64,000 bases of DNA from Neptuniibacter victor (GTDB lineage Bacteria > Pseudomonadota > Gammaproteobacteria > Pseudomonadales > Balneatricaceae), in the NCBI GenBank assembly GCA_027943745.1, contig AP025763.1:3100001-3164000 (forward strand). The letters run 5' to 3'. The translations under genes were made by a program, and so were the position numbers. The notes below the pieces were generated by a model that worked only from the letters and a program-made list of their open reading frames with translations, ran no database searches and was not told the origin of the DNA. Positions 8,272 to 16,523 of the stretch are shown one piece after another; position 1 is the stretch's first letter, and each line of letters opens with the position of its first letter.

Positions 8272-10290
8272 ATGAGTAATACGCCGGATTCAGTTTATCA
8301 ATCTCTCCAAGAAGGCACACTTCTTGGTCCTGAACATCATCGATTTAAATTGATAAAACATATCGCAGCCCATCTGCTTGGCCAACTATGGCAAGCAGAA
8401 GATGTTGGCGTAGCGGGAAATCCTTTAGTTACTTTATTGATTATCAATCCCGTACTATTAAAGCAGAACAGCTTCGCTGAAGGCATAAAGAAACATGCCT
8501 CGCTCAGTAAACAATTACAAAACAAACACATTGCCGAATGCTATGGTTTCTTCCCTCATCCCGGAGGACTGCTGTTCCTTTCCTATGAAAAGTTAGATGG
8601 TTTAACGCTTGAAAGCATGCTTCAGCGAGGCAGCAAGCTTCAACCAACACAGCAATTAGGCTTACTCAGACAGATAGCCTACGCCATCGATATGGGCTAC
8701 CAAAAGCTGCATAGCCCACACGCCTGTTTATCACCTAGTGCCATTTTTATTAACAGGAAGGGAGGTGTTAAACTAACACTCCCCGCCCTAAGGGAAACGC
8801 TAGAATCGATCTCAAGCCTGATTAAGGCCCCCTTACCATATCATCAGTACCAGTCTCCTGAAGCTTTCCACCCAGGAAAGCTCTCACGAAAAACGGATGT
8901 TTATTCCTTCGCGGCCATTGCCTATGAGTTGTTAAGCGGTAAAGCACCTTTCAGCGAAAAGGATGATGAAGCTGATCGCGTTCGTAAACAATTAGACAAA
9001 CCTGATTCTTTAGACGATGAACAATGGCAAGCATTACAGAGAGCATTCTCCACCGATATCGAAGAGCGTTTTCCTAACTGTAGCGAATTGATAAAAGAGG
9101 TCTTCCCGCCACAAAAGGAGGAAAGTACTGAAACGACCACCCCAGAGGATGATACACAAGAATCTCCGCAGGAAAGTTCAAACTCGGACGAAGAAAGCAG
9201 TGAAAAACCATCAGTTAAAGATAAACTCAAAAAGCTAACGGCTTTCAGCATTCCAAACATACCAAAATCAGCCATTTACACCGTACTGGGCTCAGCAATT
9301 TTTTTAGCCGGCTATTTAGTAGGTTGGTCAATTTCGGAATTCATAAATTTCAAAGAGAAAGACTTTCAAGCACTGCAAATTGAAAAACAGCAAGAAGCAC
9401 TGCAACAAATGTATGCCTCACTACAGGCACAACAAGATATCCAAGCTAAACGTGAGAGAGAGCTCGCGGATATAGCCCTAGAAAAAACTATTCTTCAACA
9501 GCAACTTACTGCGACGAAGAAACTTCTCAAAGCGCAAGAACCGGATGAACCTGGCCAACAGATATTCAAAGATCAAATCGATGAACAGCGATATGGTCCA
9601 GAGATGGTTCTACTCCCTTCTGGCGACTTCCGTATGGGTGATCAGACCGGAATAGGCGATGATAATGAAAAACCCGTTCACGTCGTTCAAATTGACAAAC
9701 CATTTGCCCTTTCACGATTTGAAGTAACATTCGCAGAGTACGATGCTTTTGCTAAAGCAACAAACCGCCCACTTCCTGATGATGAAGGCTGGGGAAGAGG
9801 CAACCAACCTGTTATCAATGTGAGCTGGCGCGATGCTGTGGCTTACGCCACTTGGCTAAAAAATGAAACGGGACAACCTTACCGCCTCCCCTCAGAAGCG
9901 GAATGGGAATACGCGGCACGAGGAGGCACTCTGACCACTTATTGGTGGGGAGACGAACTGAAACCTAATATGGCAGCATGTGCAGGCTGTGAAAGCCCAT
10001 ATGATGGTCAAAAGCCTGCGCCTGTTGGCAGCTTCCCTGCCAATGGCTGGGGGCTGCATGATATGACAGGGAATGTAGATGAGTGGGTCGCCGATTGCTA
10101 CGCAGACAACTACCAATTAGCACCGATCGACGGCTCAGCATATAGAGTCAAAGCATGTAAAAACAGGGTAATGCGAGGGGGATCGTGGTTTGAAATTGAT
10201 CGTCTGATACGCCCTGCTAGCCGTTACCGCCACCCTGTAGATTCAAAAAGAAATAGCTGGGGATTTCGTGTTGCATTGGATATACAGTAA
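8272..10290 (+). CDS. Pseudokinase fused through a membrane segment and coiled coil to a SUMF1/FGE-type domain
   Basis: The 672-residue protein has an N-terminal domain (about 20-285) with a Ser/Thr-kinase layout: QSPEAFHPGKLSRKTDVYSFAAIAYELLSGKAPF matches the APE and alpha-F regions. The catalytic parts are gone. No glycine-rich loop is evident, the beta-3 strand PLVTLLIIN lacks the ATP lysine, HACLSPSAIFI replaces HRDxKPxN, and no DFG is found. An acidic linker (about 285-325) follows, then one membrane helix (about 334-356), a Gln/Glu-rich coiled coil (about 365-422) and a SUMF1/EgtB/PvdO-type domain (about 442-670; MVLLPSGDFRMGD, VSWRDAVAYATWL, RLPSEAEWEYAARGG, TGNVDEWVADCY, RGGSWF, GFRVALD). 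The FGE active-site cysteines expected after RGGSW are absent. It probably has a structural or sensory role. Kinase-SUMF1 fusions such as chlamydial Pkn1 are known; this one looks catalytically dead. Confidence 0.85.
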   Translation: MSNTPDSVYQSLQEGTLLGPEHHRFKLIKHIAAHLLGQLWQAEDVGVAGNPLVTLLIINPVLLKQNSFAEGIKKHASLSKQLQNKHIAECYGFFPHPGGLLFLSYEKLDGLTLESMLQRGSKLQPTQQLGLLRQIAYAIDMGYQKLHSPHACLSPSAIFINRKGGVKLTLPALRETLESISSLIKAPLPYHQYQSPEAFHPGKLSRKTDVYSFAAIAYELLSGKAPFSEKDDEADRVRKQLDKPDSLDDEQWQALQRAFSTDIEERFPNCSELIKEVFPPQKEESTETTTPEDDTQESPQESSNSDEESSEKPSVKDKLKKLTAFSIPNIPKSAIYTVLGSAIFLAGYLVGWSISEFINFKEKDFQALQIEKQQEALQQMYASLQAQQDIQAKRERELADIALEKTILQQQLTATKKLLKAQEPDEPGQQIFKDQIDEQRYGPEMVLLPSGDFRMGDQTGIGDDNEKPVHVVQIDKPFALSRFEVTFAEYDAFAKATNRPLPDDEGWGRGNQPVINVSWRDAVAYATWLKNETGQPYRLPSEAEWEYAARGGTLTTYWWGDELKPNMAACAGCESPYDGQKPAPVGSFPANGWGLHDMTGNVDEWVADCYADNYQLAPIDGSAYRVKACKNRVMRGGSWFEIDRLIRPASRYRHPVDSKRNSWGFRVALDIQ

Positions 10291-10371
10291 TTCTTAGGTT
10301 TACGAAGATGGTAAAGCTACGGTTAATAACACAACTTATAAATTAGAGACTTACTCTCAGGGATTATCGAC

Positions 10372-11784
10372 ATGCGCACCACTACACTAAGTTTCTCAAT
10401 CATAGCCGCTTGCTTATTTGTAGCTCCTACGCACGTATACAGTTTACAAATAAGTTCAGAACAACGAGAGTCGATTGACTTAACACTTTATAACCAAGAC
10501 CTAGGCCTCGTAAGAGAAACACGGAAACTACCAAAACTAACCACAGGGCAGTCAGTGACATTAGAAGACGTCAGTGAACAGCTACAGGTGGAAAGCCTAA
10601 GAATTGATAACGCGGGCAAAATACTTGAGCAGAATCTCAATACGAACCTGCTAAATCAGCGAAACTTACTACACCACTTTATAGGAAAAGAGCTACAACT
10701 AGCACGCTTAAACCCTGTTTCAGGCAAAGAGATCATCAGCCAAGTACAACTATTAAATTTTGACGGTAGCCGTGCCTTAATCAAAAGAAACAACCGGTTT
10801 GAAAGCATTCCTCTAAACAATAATTGGCGCTTTATCTTTCCAAGTTTGCCCGCACAACTGCTATCAAAGCCAAGTCTAAATTTCCGCACCTCAGGCACAA
10901 CGCGTACACAAAACGCGCGCATTAGTTACCTAACGAGTGGTCTTAACTGGGGAATGGATTATGTTATGACACTAAACAAAGCGGGCAACCAAGTCACACT
11001 CGATGGCTTAGCAAGTTTAACCAACCGAACGGGCACCGACTTTCAAGGGGCTAAAGTTTCGCTGGTTGCCGGTGACTTAAACAATCCTGGCGCACGTCAC
11101 GCCGTCGCCTTGCAAGAAGACTTCTCCAACTACGCCATGGCACGAAGCGCTGCACCAAAATCCGTTGCACGGGAGAATATCGGCGACTTCCATCTATTCA
11201 GCCTACCTCGTAAAGTTGACCTGTTAAACGGACAGGTCAAACAAGTTTCATTTCTAACCGCCAAGCAGATTCCGGTGAGTCGTAGTTATGATTATGAGTT
11301 TTTGGTGTATCCAACATTAGAGCGCAATCAGCACCGAGTAAAACCCAACTTAACACTCAAACTTGTGAACGATATGGCCTCAAATTTAGGCTTACCATTA
11401 CCGGCGGGTAAAATTAGAACGTTTAGCCCTGATAGTTCAGGACAGTTACAATTTATGGGTGGGAGCAGCATAGGCCATACAGGCAAGGGGGACGAGGTTG
11501 AAGTTAAACAAGGAAAAGCGTTTGATATCTCCATCCATCGTAAACAAACTCACTTTAGCACTATTTTCAATGGCTACAAGGTGGCCCAGGAACTAAAGAT
11601 CAGTAACAGTCGCTCCACACCTGCAAAGCTAGTACTCACTGCAAACTTCCCTCTAAAATGGGAGATGAAAAACAGTAATTTAGAATACAAAAAAGTACTT
11701 GGCGGAAGTGCACAGTGGGAGATTACCGTTCCCGCAAATGGCGAACAAAAACTGACCTTCCAAGTGACAATGGAAAAACGCTAA
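10372..11784 (+). CDS. Exported DUF4139 domain protein
   Basis: This 470-residue protein has a predicted signal peptide (about 1-24, hydrophobic LSFSIIAACLFVA) and a beta-rich body with the features of DUF4139: an N-terminal DLTLYNQDLGLVRETRKL, SYLTSGLNWGMDYVMTL in the centre, LVAGDLN and a C-terminal fibronectin-like segment (FNGYKVAQELKISNS to WEITVPANGEQKLTFQV). Function in bacteria is unknown; a periplasmic location is inferred. It lies 81 bases after the pseudokinase gene, and the next gene begins one codon after its stop, suggesting co-transcription. Confidence 0.85.
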   Translation: MRTTTLSFSIIAACLFVAPTHVYSLQISSEQRESIDLTLYNQDLGLVRETRKLPKLTTGQSVTLEDVSEQLQVESLRIDNAGKILEQNLNTNLLNQRNLLHHFIGKELQLARLNPVSGKEIISQVQLLNFDGSRALIKRNNRFESIPLNNNWRFIFPSLPAQLLSKPSLNFRTSGTTRTQNARISYLTSGLNWGMDYVMTLNKAGNQVTLDGLASLTNRTGTDFQGAKVSLVAGDLNNPGARHAVALQEDFSNYAMARSAAPKSVARENIGDFHLFSLPRKVDLLNGQVKQVSFLTAKQIPVSRSYDYEFLVYPTLERNQHRVKPNLTLKLVNDMASNLGLPLPAGKIRTFSPDSSGQLQFMGGSSIGHTGKGDEVEVKQGKAFDISIHRKQTHFSTIFNGYKVAQELKISNSRSTPAKLVLTANFPLKWEMKNSNLEYKKVLGGSAQWEITVPANGEQKLTFQVTMEKR

Positions 11785-11787
11785 GCT

Positions 11788-12378
11788 TTGACTACTTCTC
11801 ATTGCCCTGACTGTGGCATCGCATCAACTTGGTGCTGCTGCAGTCAAATAACCCCCATCGATAGCCAAATTCAGGTTATTTTACTGCTGCACGAAAATGA
11901 GCCTGCTAGGCCGACAACCACCAGCCGTATCATTAAAAAAGCCATTCCTAATACGAAAACCTTCATCTGGAAGCGTACGGAAGAACCTAAAGCACTTATC
12001 GAATTGCTCAATAAAAATGACGGTAATGCATGGTTGCTGTTTCCCGCTGATAGGCCTAGTTTGGTTGAGCGGAAGAAAACCTTAAGGCCCTCTAAACAGC
12101 AAAAAATCATTATTATTGTTCCCGATGGCACATGGAAAGAGGTACGGAAAATTGTCCGTAAAAGCCCTTGGTTAGATCGACTTCCCTTGCTCGCTTTCGA
12201 TCCACAAACACCCAGTCGATATGATCTGAGACGCAATCCTGATGCTGACCACTTATGCACAGCCGAAACGGTCATTGAACTGTTTAAGTTATGCAACGAA
12301 AAGCCCGCAGCTAAAAACCTAGAGCACGCATTCGATCACTTTTTAGAGAACTACAAGCGTTCCAAGCAAAATCACTAG
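11788..12378 (+). CDS. DTW-domain tRNA-uridine aminocarboxypropyltransferase (TapT/YfiP-like)
   Basis: The DTW family transfers the 3-amino-3-carboxypropyl group of S-adenosylmethionine to uridines in tRNA (acp3U). The 196 residues show the N-terminal zinc-type cysteines (HCPDCGIASTWCCC), PTTTSRIIKKAI, the DGTW signature in IIVPDGTWKEVRKIVRKS (about residue 112) and a C-terminal LCTAETVIELFKLC. It begins with TTG at 11788. This is the only start possible, because the same frame is closed by the TAA of the preceding DUF4139 gene just one codon upstream. No strong ribosome site is visible, so translation probably depends on re-initiation. It could belong to the TapT or the TuaA branch. Confidence 0.88.
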   Translation: MTTSHCPDCGIASTWCCCSQITPIDSQIQVILLLHENEPARPTTTSRIIKKAIPNTKTFIWKRTEEPKALIELLNKNDGNAWLLFPADRPSLVERKKTLRPSKQQKIIIIVPDGTWKEVRKIVRKSPWLDRLPLLAFDPQTPSRYDLRRNPDADHLCTAETVIELFKLCNEKPAAKNLEHAFDHFLENYKRSKQNH

Positions 12379-12384
12379 CAATGA

Positions 12385-12855
12385 TTACATTTGCGGTTGC
12401 TTAAGGCCCCAATACTCTGCCTTTTCAACATTCACCTGCTGCCCAAGTTCTCCCTGTTGAAAAACATCGACCACCCGCTTAACCGCTAACTGATGTCCCT
12501 GCTCTGCGGCCTGTAGATAAAAGCTTAACGCTTTCTCCAGATCGGGTTGAAAATAGTGCTCATAACCACTCTCAAAAATCCGCCCCATCTGATATTGAGC
12601 TTTGGCATCACCTTTCTCTGCGGCCTGCTGTAGGTATATACCGCCTTGGATACGATTCTGAACACCGTCACCTTTAAAATGCAGAAGATGCCCATACACT
12701 GACAGTGCTCTTGCATAGCCATTATCTGCACAAAACCTAAACAACTTCATGACAAAAATATGCTTCTGCAAAGAACCTTGCTTAATAGAGGAACGAAATA
12801 AACGGTACGCTATAAAAAAAACAATAGGCGCAAACAATTTAGAAATAAAACGCAT
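12385..12855 (-). CDS. Sel1-repeat (TPR-like) protein with N-terminal membrane segment
   Basis: This is a 156-residue protein. A hydrophobic N-terminus (about 7-19, LFAPIVFFIAYRL) could be a membrane anchor or signal. At least two Sel1-like helical repeats follow: YLQQAAEKGDAKAQYQMGRI and SFYLQAAEQGHQLAVKRV, with less regular ones around residues 45-65. Sel1 repeats mediate protein contacts; the partner cannot be told. The gene converges with the DTW gene (six bases apart) and its promoter would lie in 12856-13030, shared with cysK. Confidence 0.8.
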   Translation of the reverse strand: MRFISKLFAPIVFFIAYRLFRSSIKQGSLQKHIFVMKLFRFCADNGYARALSVYGHLLHFKGDGVQNRIQGGIYLQQAAEKGDAKAQYQMGRIFESGYEHYFQPDLEKALSFYLQAAEQGHQLAVKRVVDVFQQGELGQQVNVEKAEYWGLKQPQM

Positions 12856-13029
12856 GAATCTCTCCAGATGAGGACGATATTGACCGAATTAGCAGTCAAC
12901 TACTTATCTAACGCCATAATATCAGAACCTACTAATGTGATAACCTGGTATTTTCACTTAAAAACTACTTGATCCAAACTGTTGTTCTACGATAAAACGG
13001 TTATCCTTAACAACACATAAAAAACCAAA

Positions 13030-13054
13030 CTTATATTCACTTTAGGAATATAAG
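13030..13054 (+). promoter_or_regulatory. Perfect inverted repeat in the cysK leader
   Basis: CTTATATTC (13030-13038) and GAATATAAG (13046-13054) form a perfect nine-base inverted repeat with a seven-base spacer, ending 27 bases before the cysK start. It could be an operator or an mRNA stem. No known regulator site is clearly recognised. Confidence 0.4.
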
Positions 13055-13081
13055 CGTTAAAAAGGATTATTGGGTAGCCGA

Positions 13082-14050
13082 ATGAATATTTACGAAGATA
13101 ACTCACTGACGATTGGAAATACCCCTCTAGTACACCTAAAACGCTTAGCACCAGGACTGAATATTTTCGCTAAAGTTGAGTCGCGCAACCCAGCAGGTTC
13201 AATTAAATGCCGTATCGGCGCAAATATGATTTGGTCAGCTGAAAAAAGTGGCGCGTTAAAAGCCGGTATGACAATGGTGGAGCCTACAAGTGGTAACACC
13301 GGTATCGCACTTGCTTTTGTCGCCGCATCTCGCGGTTACAATATTGTTTTCACTATGCCATCTTCAATGAGCCTTGAACGCCGTAAGATCATGAAAGCAC
13401 TCGGTGCCGATATAGTTTTGACAGAACCTGCTAAAGGCATGAAAGGGGCTATTGAGAAAGCCCAAGAGATCGTAGATGCCAATAGTGATACACACATGAT
13501 GCTTCAACAGTTTGAGAACCCAGCAAACCCTGAAATTCATGAAAAAACGACAGGGCCTGAAATCTGGAATGATACCGAAGGTGAGGTTGATATATTCGTG
13601 GCAGGAGTAGGCACAGGTGGCACAATTACTGGCGTCTCACGCTATATCAAACAGCAGCAAGGCAAAGCCATTACGTCTGTCGCAGTAGAACCGGTCGATT
13701 CACCCGTTATCACTCAAACATTGAACGGAGATGAAGTGAAACCGTCTCCGCATAAAATCCAAGGCATCGGGGCTGGCTTTGTACCCAAAAACCTAGATTT
13801 AGCACTTATTGATCAAGTTGAGCAAGTCAGTAATGAAGATGCTATTACAACGGCGAGACAACTAATGGAGAAAGAAGGCATTTTAGCCGGCATATCGTCT
13901 GGTGCCGCGGTCTGTGCCGCTATCCGCGTTGCAAAACTACCTGAAAACTCGGGTAAGAACATCGTGGTGATTCTACCTGATTCAGGCGAGCGCTATCTTT
14001 CTTCTGCACTCTTCGAAGGGATGTTTAGCGATAATGAATCCGTCCAATAG
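13082..14050 (+). CDS. cysK: Cysteine synthase A (O-acetylserine sulfhydrylase)
   Basis: CysK makes L-cysteine from O-acetylserine and sulfide using pyridoxal phosphate. The 322 residues follow E. coli Cys[16 protein letters not shown], the PLP lysine in [12 protein letters not shown] (about residue 42), [58 protein letters not shown] and the end [19 protein letters not shown]. The CysK type, not CysM, is shown by the KIQGIGAGF block and the C-terminus. ATG 13082 is chosen because it matches the family start; a TTG at 13070 lies in frame upstream. A strong terminator follows. Confidence 0.95.
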   Translation: MNIYEDNSLTIGNTPLVHLKRLAPGLNIFAKVESRNPAGSIKCRIGANMIWSAEKSGALKAGMTMVEPTSGNTGIALAFVAASRGYNIVFTMPSSMSLERRKIMKALGADIVLTEPAKGMKGAIEKAQEIVDANSDTHMMLQQFENPANPEIHEKTTGPEIWNDTEGEVDIFVAGVGTGGTITGVSRYIKQQQGKAITSVAVEPVDSPVITQTLNGDEVKPSPHKIQGIGAGFVPKNLDLALIDQVEQVSNEDAITTARQLMEKEGILAGISSGAAVCAAIRVAKLPENSGKNIVVILPDSGERYLSSALFEGMFSDNESVQ

Positions 14051-14104
14051 GTATTCATTAAGCTTCTACCTCTACATTTCCACTCCAGCGTAGAGATAAG
14101 CATA

Positions 14105-14139
14105 AAAAAGCCGGGGCAGATAAAGCGCCCCGGCTTTTT
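14105..14139. terminator. Bidirectional intrinsic terminator
   Basis: AAAAAGCCGGGGC (14105-14117) pairs with GCCCCGGCTTTTT (14127-14139) around a nine-base loop. It has A and T runs on both sides, and it lies between cysK and the convergent 65-residue gene, so it can stop transcription from both. Confidence 0.93.
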
Positions 14140-14155
14140 CTTTTCTTGTAACGAT

Positions 14156-14353
14156 TCAGTTTAACAGCTCACGTATTTTGTCATGGGATGGAAATTCATC
14201 CAAATGATCGATATGCACGGTACGGTTACTACTTTTAACAACGTTATACCATTGTGCTTTTCGTTGCGTTCCCTGATAACATCCATCTACTTCATAGTTT
14301 TCACCATCGATAGCAAGTATCGCTATCGTTCTAGTGTGCATCTCTGTTTGCAT
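14156..14353 (-). CDS. Small protein of unknown function (65 residues)
   Basis: I do not recognise this 65-residue protein. It begins MQTEMHTRTIAILAIDGENYEVDG, has a likely short beta sheet in the first half and the charged segment VHIDHLDEFPSHDKIRELL at its end. No membrane segment or cysteine pair is seen. It sits between a strong terminator on its 3' side and an AT-rich 134-base upstream region, which makes a real single gene plausible. AAAGG lies rather far upstream (12 bases). The second Met at residue 5 is an alternative start. Confidence 0.55.
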   Translation of the reverse strand: MQTEMHTRTIAILAIDGENYEVDGCYQGTQRKAQWYNVVKSSNRTVHIDHLDEFPSHDKIRELLN

Positions 14354-14487
14354 GTTTTACTCTGACCTTTTTGTAGTTTTTATACATAAGATCATAGCTT
14401 AACTGCGGAGTATTACAATTTTTTGTTGTAAATGGTCGATACACAAAAACAAAAATGTAAAAAAATTACAAAGATCGAGACATTATT

Positions 14488-15429
14488 GTGAAAGGCCTAT
14501 TTCTTCCTGTTGGTTTGATCCTGTCATTTATCAGTGCGTGGTTTATTCCTGAGCCCGGCACAGCTTTAAAAGAGTTAGGCCTTATTCCATGGATGGTCAT
14601 TACGATCTTTTTAATCAACGGCTATCAGACAAATCTTAAAGAGATCCCTAGAGATCGCTCATTTTTTTCTGCACTAATATTCGGAGGGGTAATATCGTTG
14701 ATAGTTGGGCCACTTATCGGACTCGGTGTGGCAGAGATATTTGCACTACCTGCAGGTTTAGCCCTCGGGTTAATTGTAAAAGCAACGGTTCCTCCCACAC
14801 TATCAACCTGCATCGTTATGACTCAGCTAACAAATGGCTTTCCTTTATGGGCGCTGGTCATGACCGTCACACTTAACATTGTGGGCGTGTTTACCATTCC
14901 ATTTATGCTAGGCATGACACTCGGCAGCTCAACAGAGATAACAATTTCTCCTCTGCCACTCCTACAGAAACTCATGTTTCTCGTTTTGCTACCTTTTATC
15001 ATTGGTTTAGCTGTAAAAAAACTATCACTGATCAATCCAAAGCCAATCTTACTGCAGTACCTTCCCTCCAGCTGTGTAATATTCACGGTTTGGATGGCAC
15101 TATCTGAATCGCATGAAGTGCTTTTAAATCTATCCCTTCCAATCCTTTTAAAAATTGCAGGGGCAGCTTTAGCGGTCCATTTAACATTAATGGCGCTGAG
15201 TCTACTGGCAAGTCTCATACTTAAACTTGAGCCTGCAGCAAGGCTAGCAATATTATTCACAATCTCGCAAAAAACATTGCCCGTTGCCGTCAGCGTATTA
15301 ACGGCACTCAACCTTGATATCCCTGTTGGCGAAGCAGTACTCGTCTGCGTGACTTTTCACTTTTTAATGCTATTTACAGACTCTCTGATTGCACCAAAAC
15401 TAAAATTAGCATCAAGCAAAGCGCTTTAA
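14488..15429 (+). CDS. Bile acid:sodium symporter-like carrier (SBF-like family)
   Basis: This 313-residue protein has about nine or ten hydrophobic segments over its whole length. Features like the SBF-like branch of the bile acid:sodium symporter (BASS) fold are LGLIVKATVPPTLSTCIVMTQLTNG, the TVPPTLS crossing region, and a late ILFTISQKTLPVAVSVLTAL with the KTLP motif. Such carriers move organic anions with sodium; the substrate is unknown. It starts with GTG 14488 after an AT-rich leader. Its last 18 bases overlap the 3' end of the convergent peroxidase gene. Confidence 0.8.
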   Translation: MKGLFLPVGLILSFISAWFIPEPGTALKELGLIPWMVITIFLINGYQTNLKEIPRDRSFFSALIFGGVISLIVGPLIGLGVAEIFALPAGLALGLIVKATVPPTLSTCIVMTQLTNGFPLWALVMTVTLNIVGVFTIPFMLGMTLGSSTEITISPLPLLQKLMFLVLLPFIIGLAVKKLSLINPKPILLQYLPSSCVIFTVWMALSESHEVLLNLSLPILLKIAGAALAVHLTLMALSLLASLILKLEPAARLAILFTISQKTLPVAVSVLTALNLDIPVGEAVLVCVTFHFLMLFTDSLIAPKLKLASSKAL

Positions 15430-16335
15430 GGTAGCAATTGATGGAGCAAAAAATGCTTGCCCCGTGACCGCTCTGGTAAATTTTAAGAGATGATCCGTAT
15501 GACCATGGCCATCACCCTCAATCATACTTTGCAACATTAGCGTGAAATTTTTGGGTGTACGACAATAACTCGCAAACATCAGTCCGCACCTTGTTGTATC
15601 ACCATAAGGCATACTATGCCGCAGAATTTCTATTGAACGCCCCTGCTCATCTTTGAGAGAGGTACGCTTCGTGTGCGATGTTAGCGCCTTATCAGCACTC
15701 GCGTACTCAACATTATCCGTCTTAGTACGGCCAATTGTATCCTCTTGCTGCTTAATCGGCTGTTGATTCCAGTAAGACATATTATGAACATAACGCTGTA
15801 AATGAATGTAAGAGCCTCCTTCGAAGGCAGCATCCTCACTACCCACAACCGCGACGTCAATTCTATCCTCCCTCTGAGGGTTTTCAGTGCCATCAACAAA
15901 CCCCGTTAAATCCCTCGAATCAAGATACCTAAACCCTTCGATTTCCTCGACTAAGTCAACGGCATCACCCAAACACTGCGATAGCTCTTGCCCTATTTGG
16001 AAATTAATATCTTTACGCTCTGAACGAATATGGAATAACAGATCCACAGGCGTGTTTGGCGCAACCCCTTCTCCCCTCTCAAAACTAGGAAACGGACTAA
16101 GTTCAGCAGGCCTTTCAGGCGTAGCAATTTGCCCCCAATAGCTGCTACCAAGCGCCGCGACGATACTCAGCGAGGCCTCAGGGTAGCTGCGCTTATAACG
16201 CTGTTCGATATCTGGTACTTGTGATAAAACACGCTTGACCATTGCCTGCGCTCCTTCAGCATGCGTTTGATTAAACGTGATAAACAACGCGGCGCTACTC
16301 GCCTCAGCGACAACACCTGATTGGTACTGATTCAT
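15412..16335 (-). CDS. yfeX: Dye-decolourising-type haem peroxidase (YfeX-like)
   Basis: This is a DyP-type peroxidase close to E. coli YfeX, which uses haem b and hydrogen peroxide. The 307 residues keep the distal GFVDGTENP motif (about residues 150-158), the proximal histidine in TSHTKRTSLK, GGSYIHLQRYVHNM, IGRTKTDN, LRHSMPYGD, MFASYCRTP and the end FTRAVTGQAFFAPS. ATG 16335 is chosen (start MNQYQSGV, like YfeX MSQVQSG) with GGGA just upstream; the open frame goes on 20 codons further but is unlike the family. No encapsulin gene is adjacent. Confidence 0.93.
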   Translation of the reverse strand: MNQYQSGVVAEASSAALFITFNQTHAEGAQAMVKRVLSQVPDIEQRYKRSYPEASLSIVAALGSSYWGQIATPERPAELSPFPSFERGEGVAPNTPVDLLFHIRSERKDINFQIGQELSQCLGDAVDLVEEIEGFRYLDSRDLTGFVDGTENPQREDRIDVAVVGSEDAAFEGGSYIHLQRYVHNMSYWNQQPIKQQEDTIGRTKTDNVEYASADKALTSHTKRTSLKDEQGRSIEILRHSMPYGDTTRCGLMFASYCRTPKNFTLMLQSMIEGDGHGHTDHLLKFTRAVTGQAFFAPSIATLKRFA

Positions 16336-16523
16336 AATTCCCACACTCCATAGCACTACTTTCTTCCAGTATAAGACCTGCCTAACCAAAGGCATATTAA
16401 AGCTTACTCATAGGTCTCATAAATAATATTAATCAGCTGTTTTTTCATAGAACGGATTGAATTATTCCTTGGCTATACAGTCACTATATACACGACGTAT
16501 ATCTACCAACTGAATAACCGACA

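Noticed and set aside
8272-12378. Possible secretion or defence island around the kinase-SUMF1 fusion
   Set aside because: The neighbours are household-type genes (kdsA, DUF4139, DTW, Sel1, cysK), and no secretion, toxin, nuclease or phage genes are present.
14823-15311. Open frame of 162 codons on the minus strand
   Set aside because: It is antisense to the bile-acid symporter-like gene, with no ribosome site or recognisable domain.
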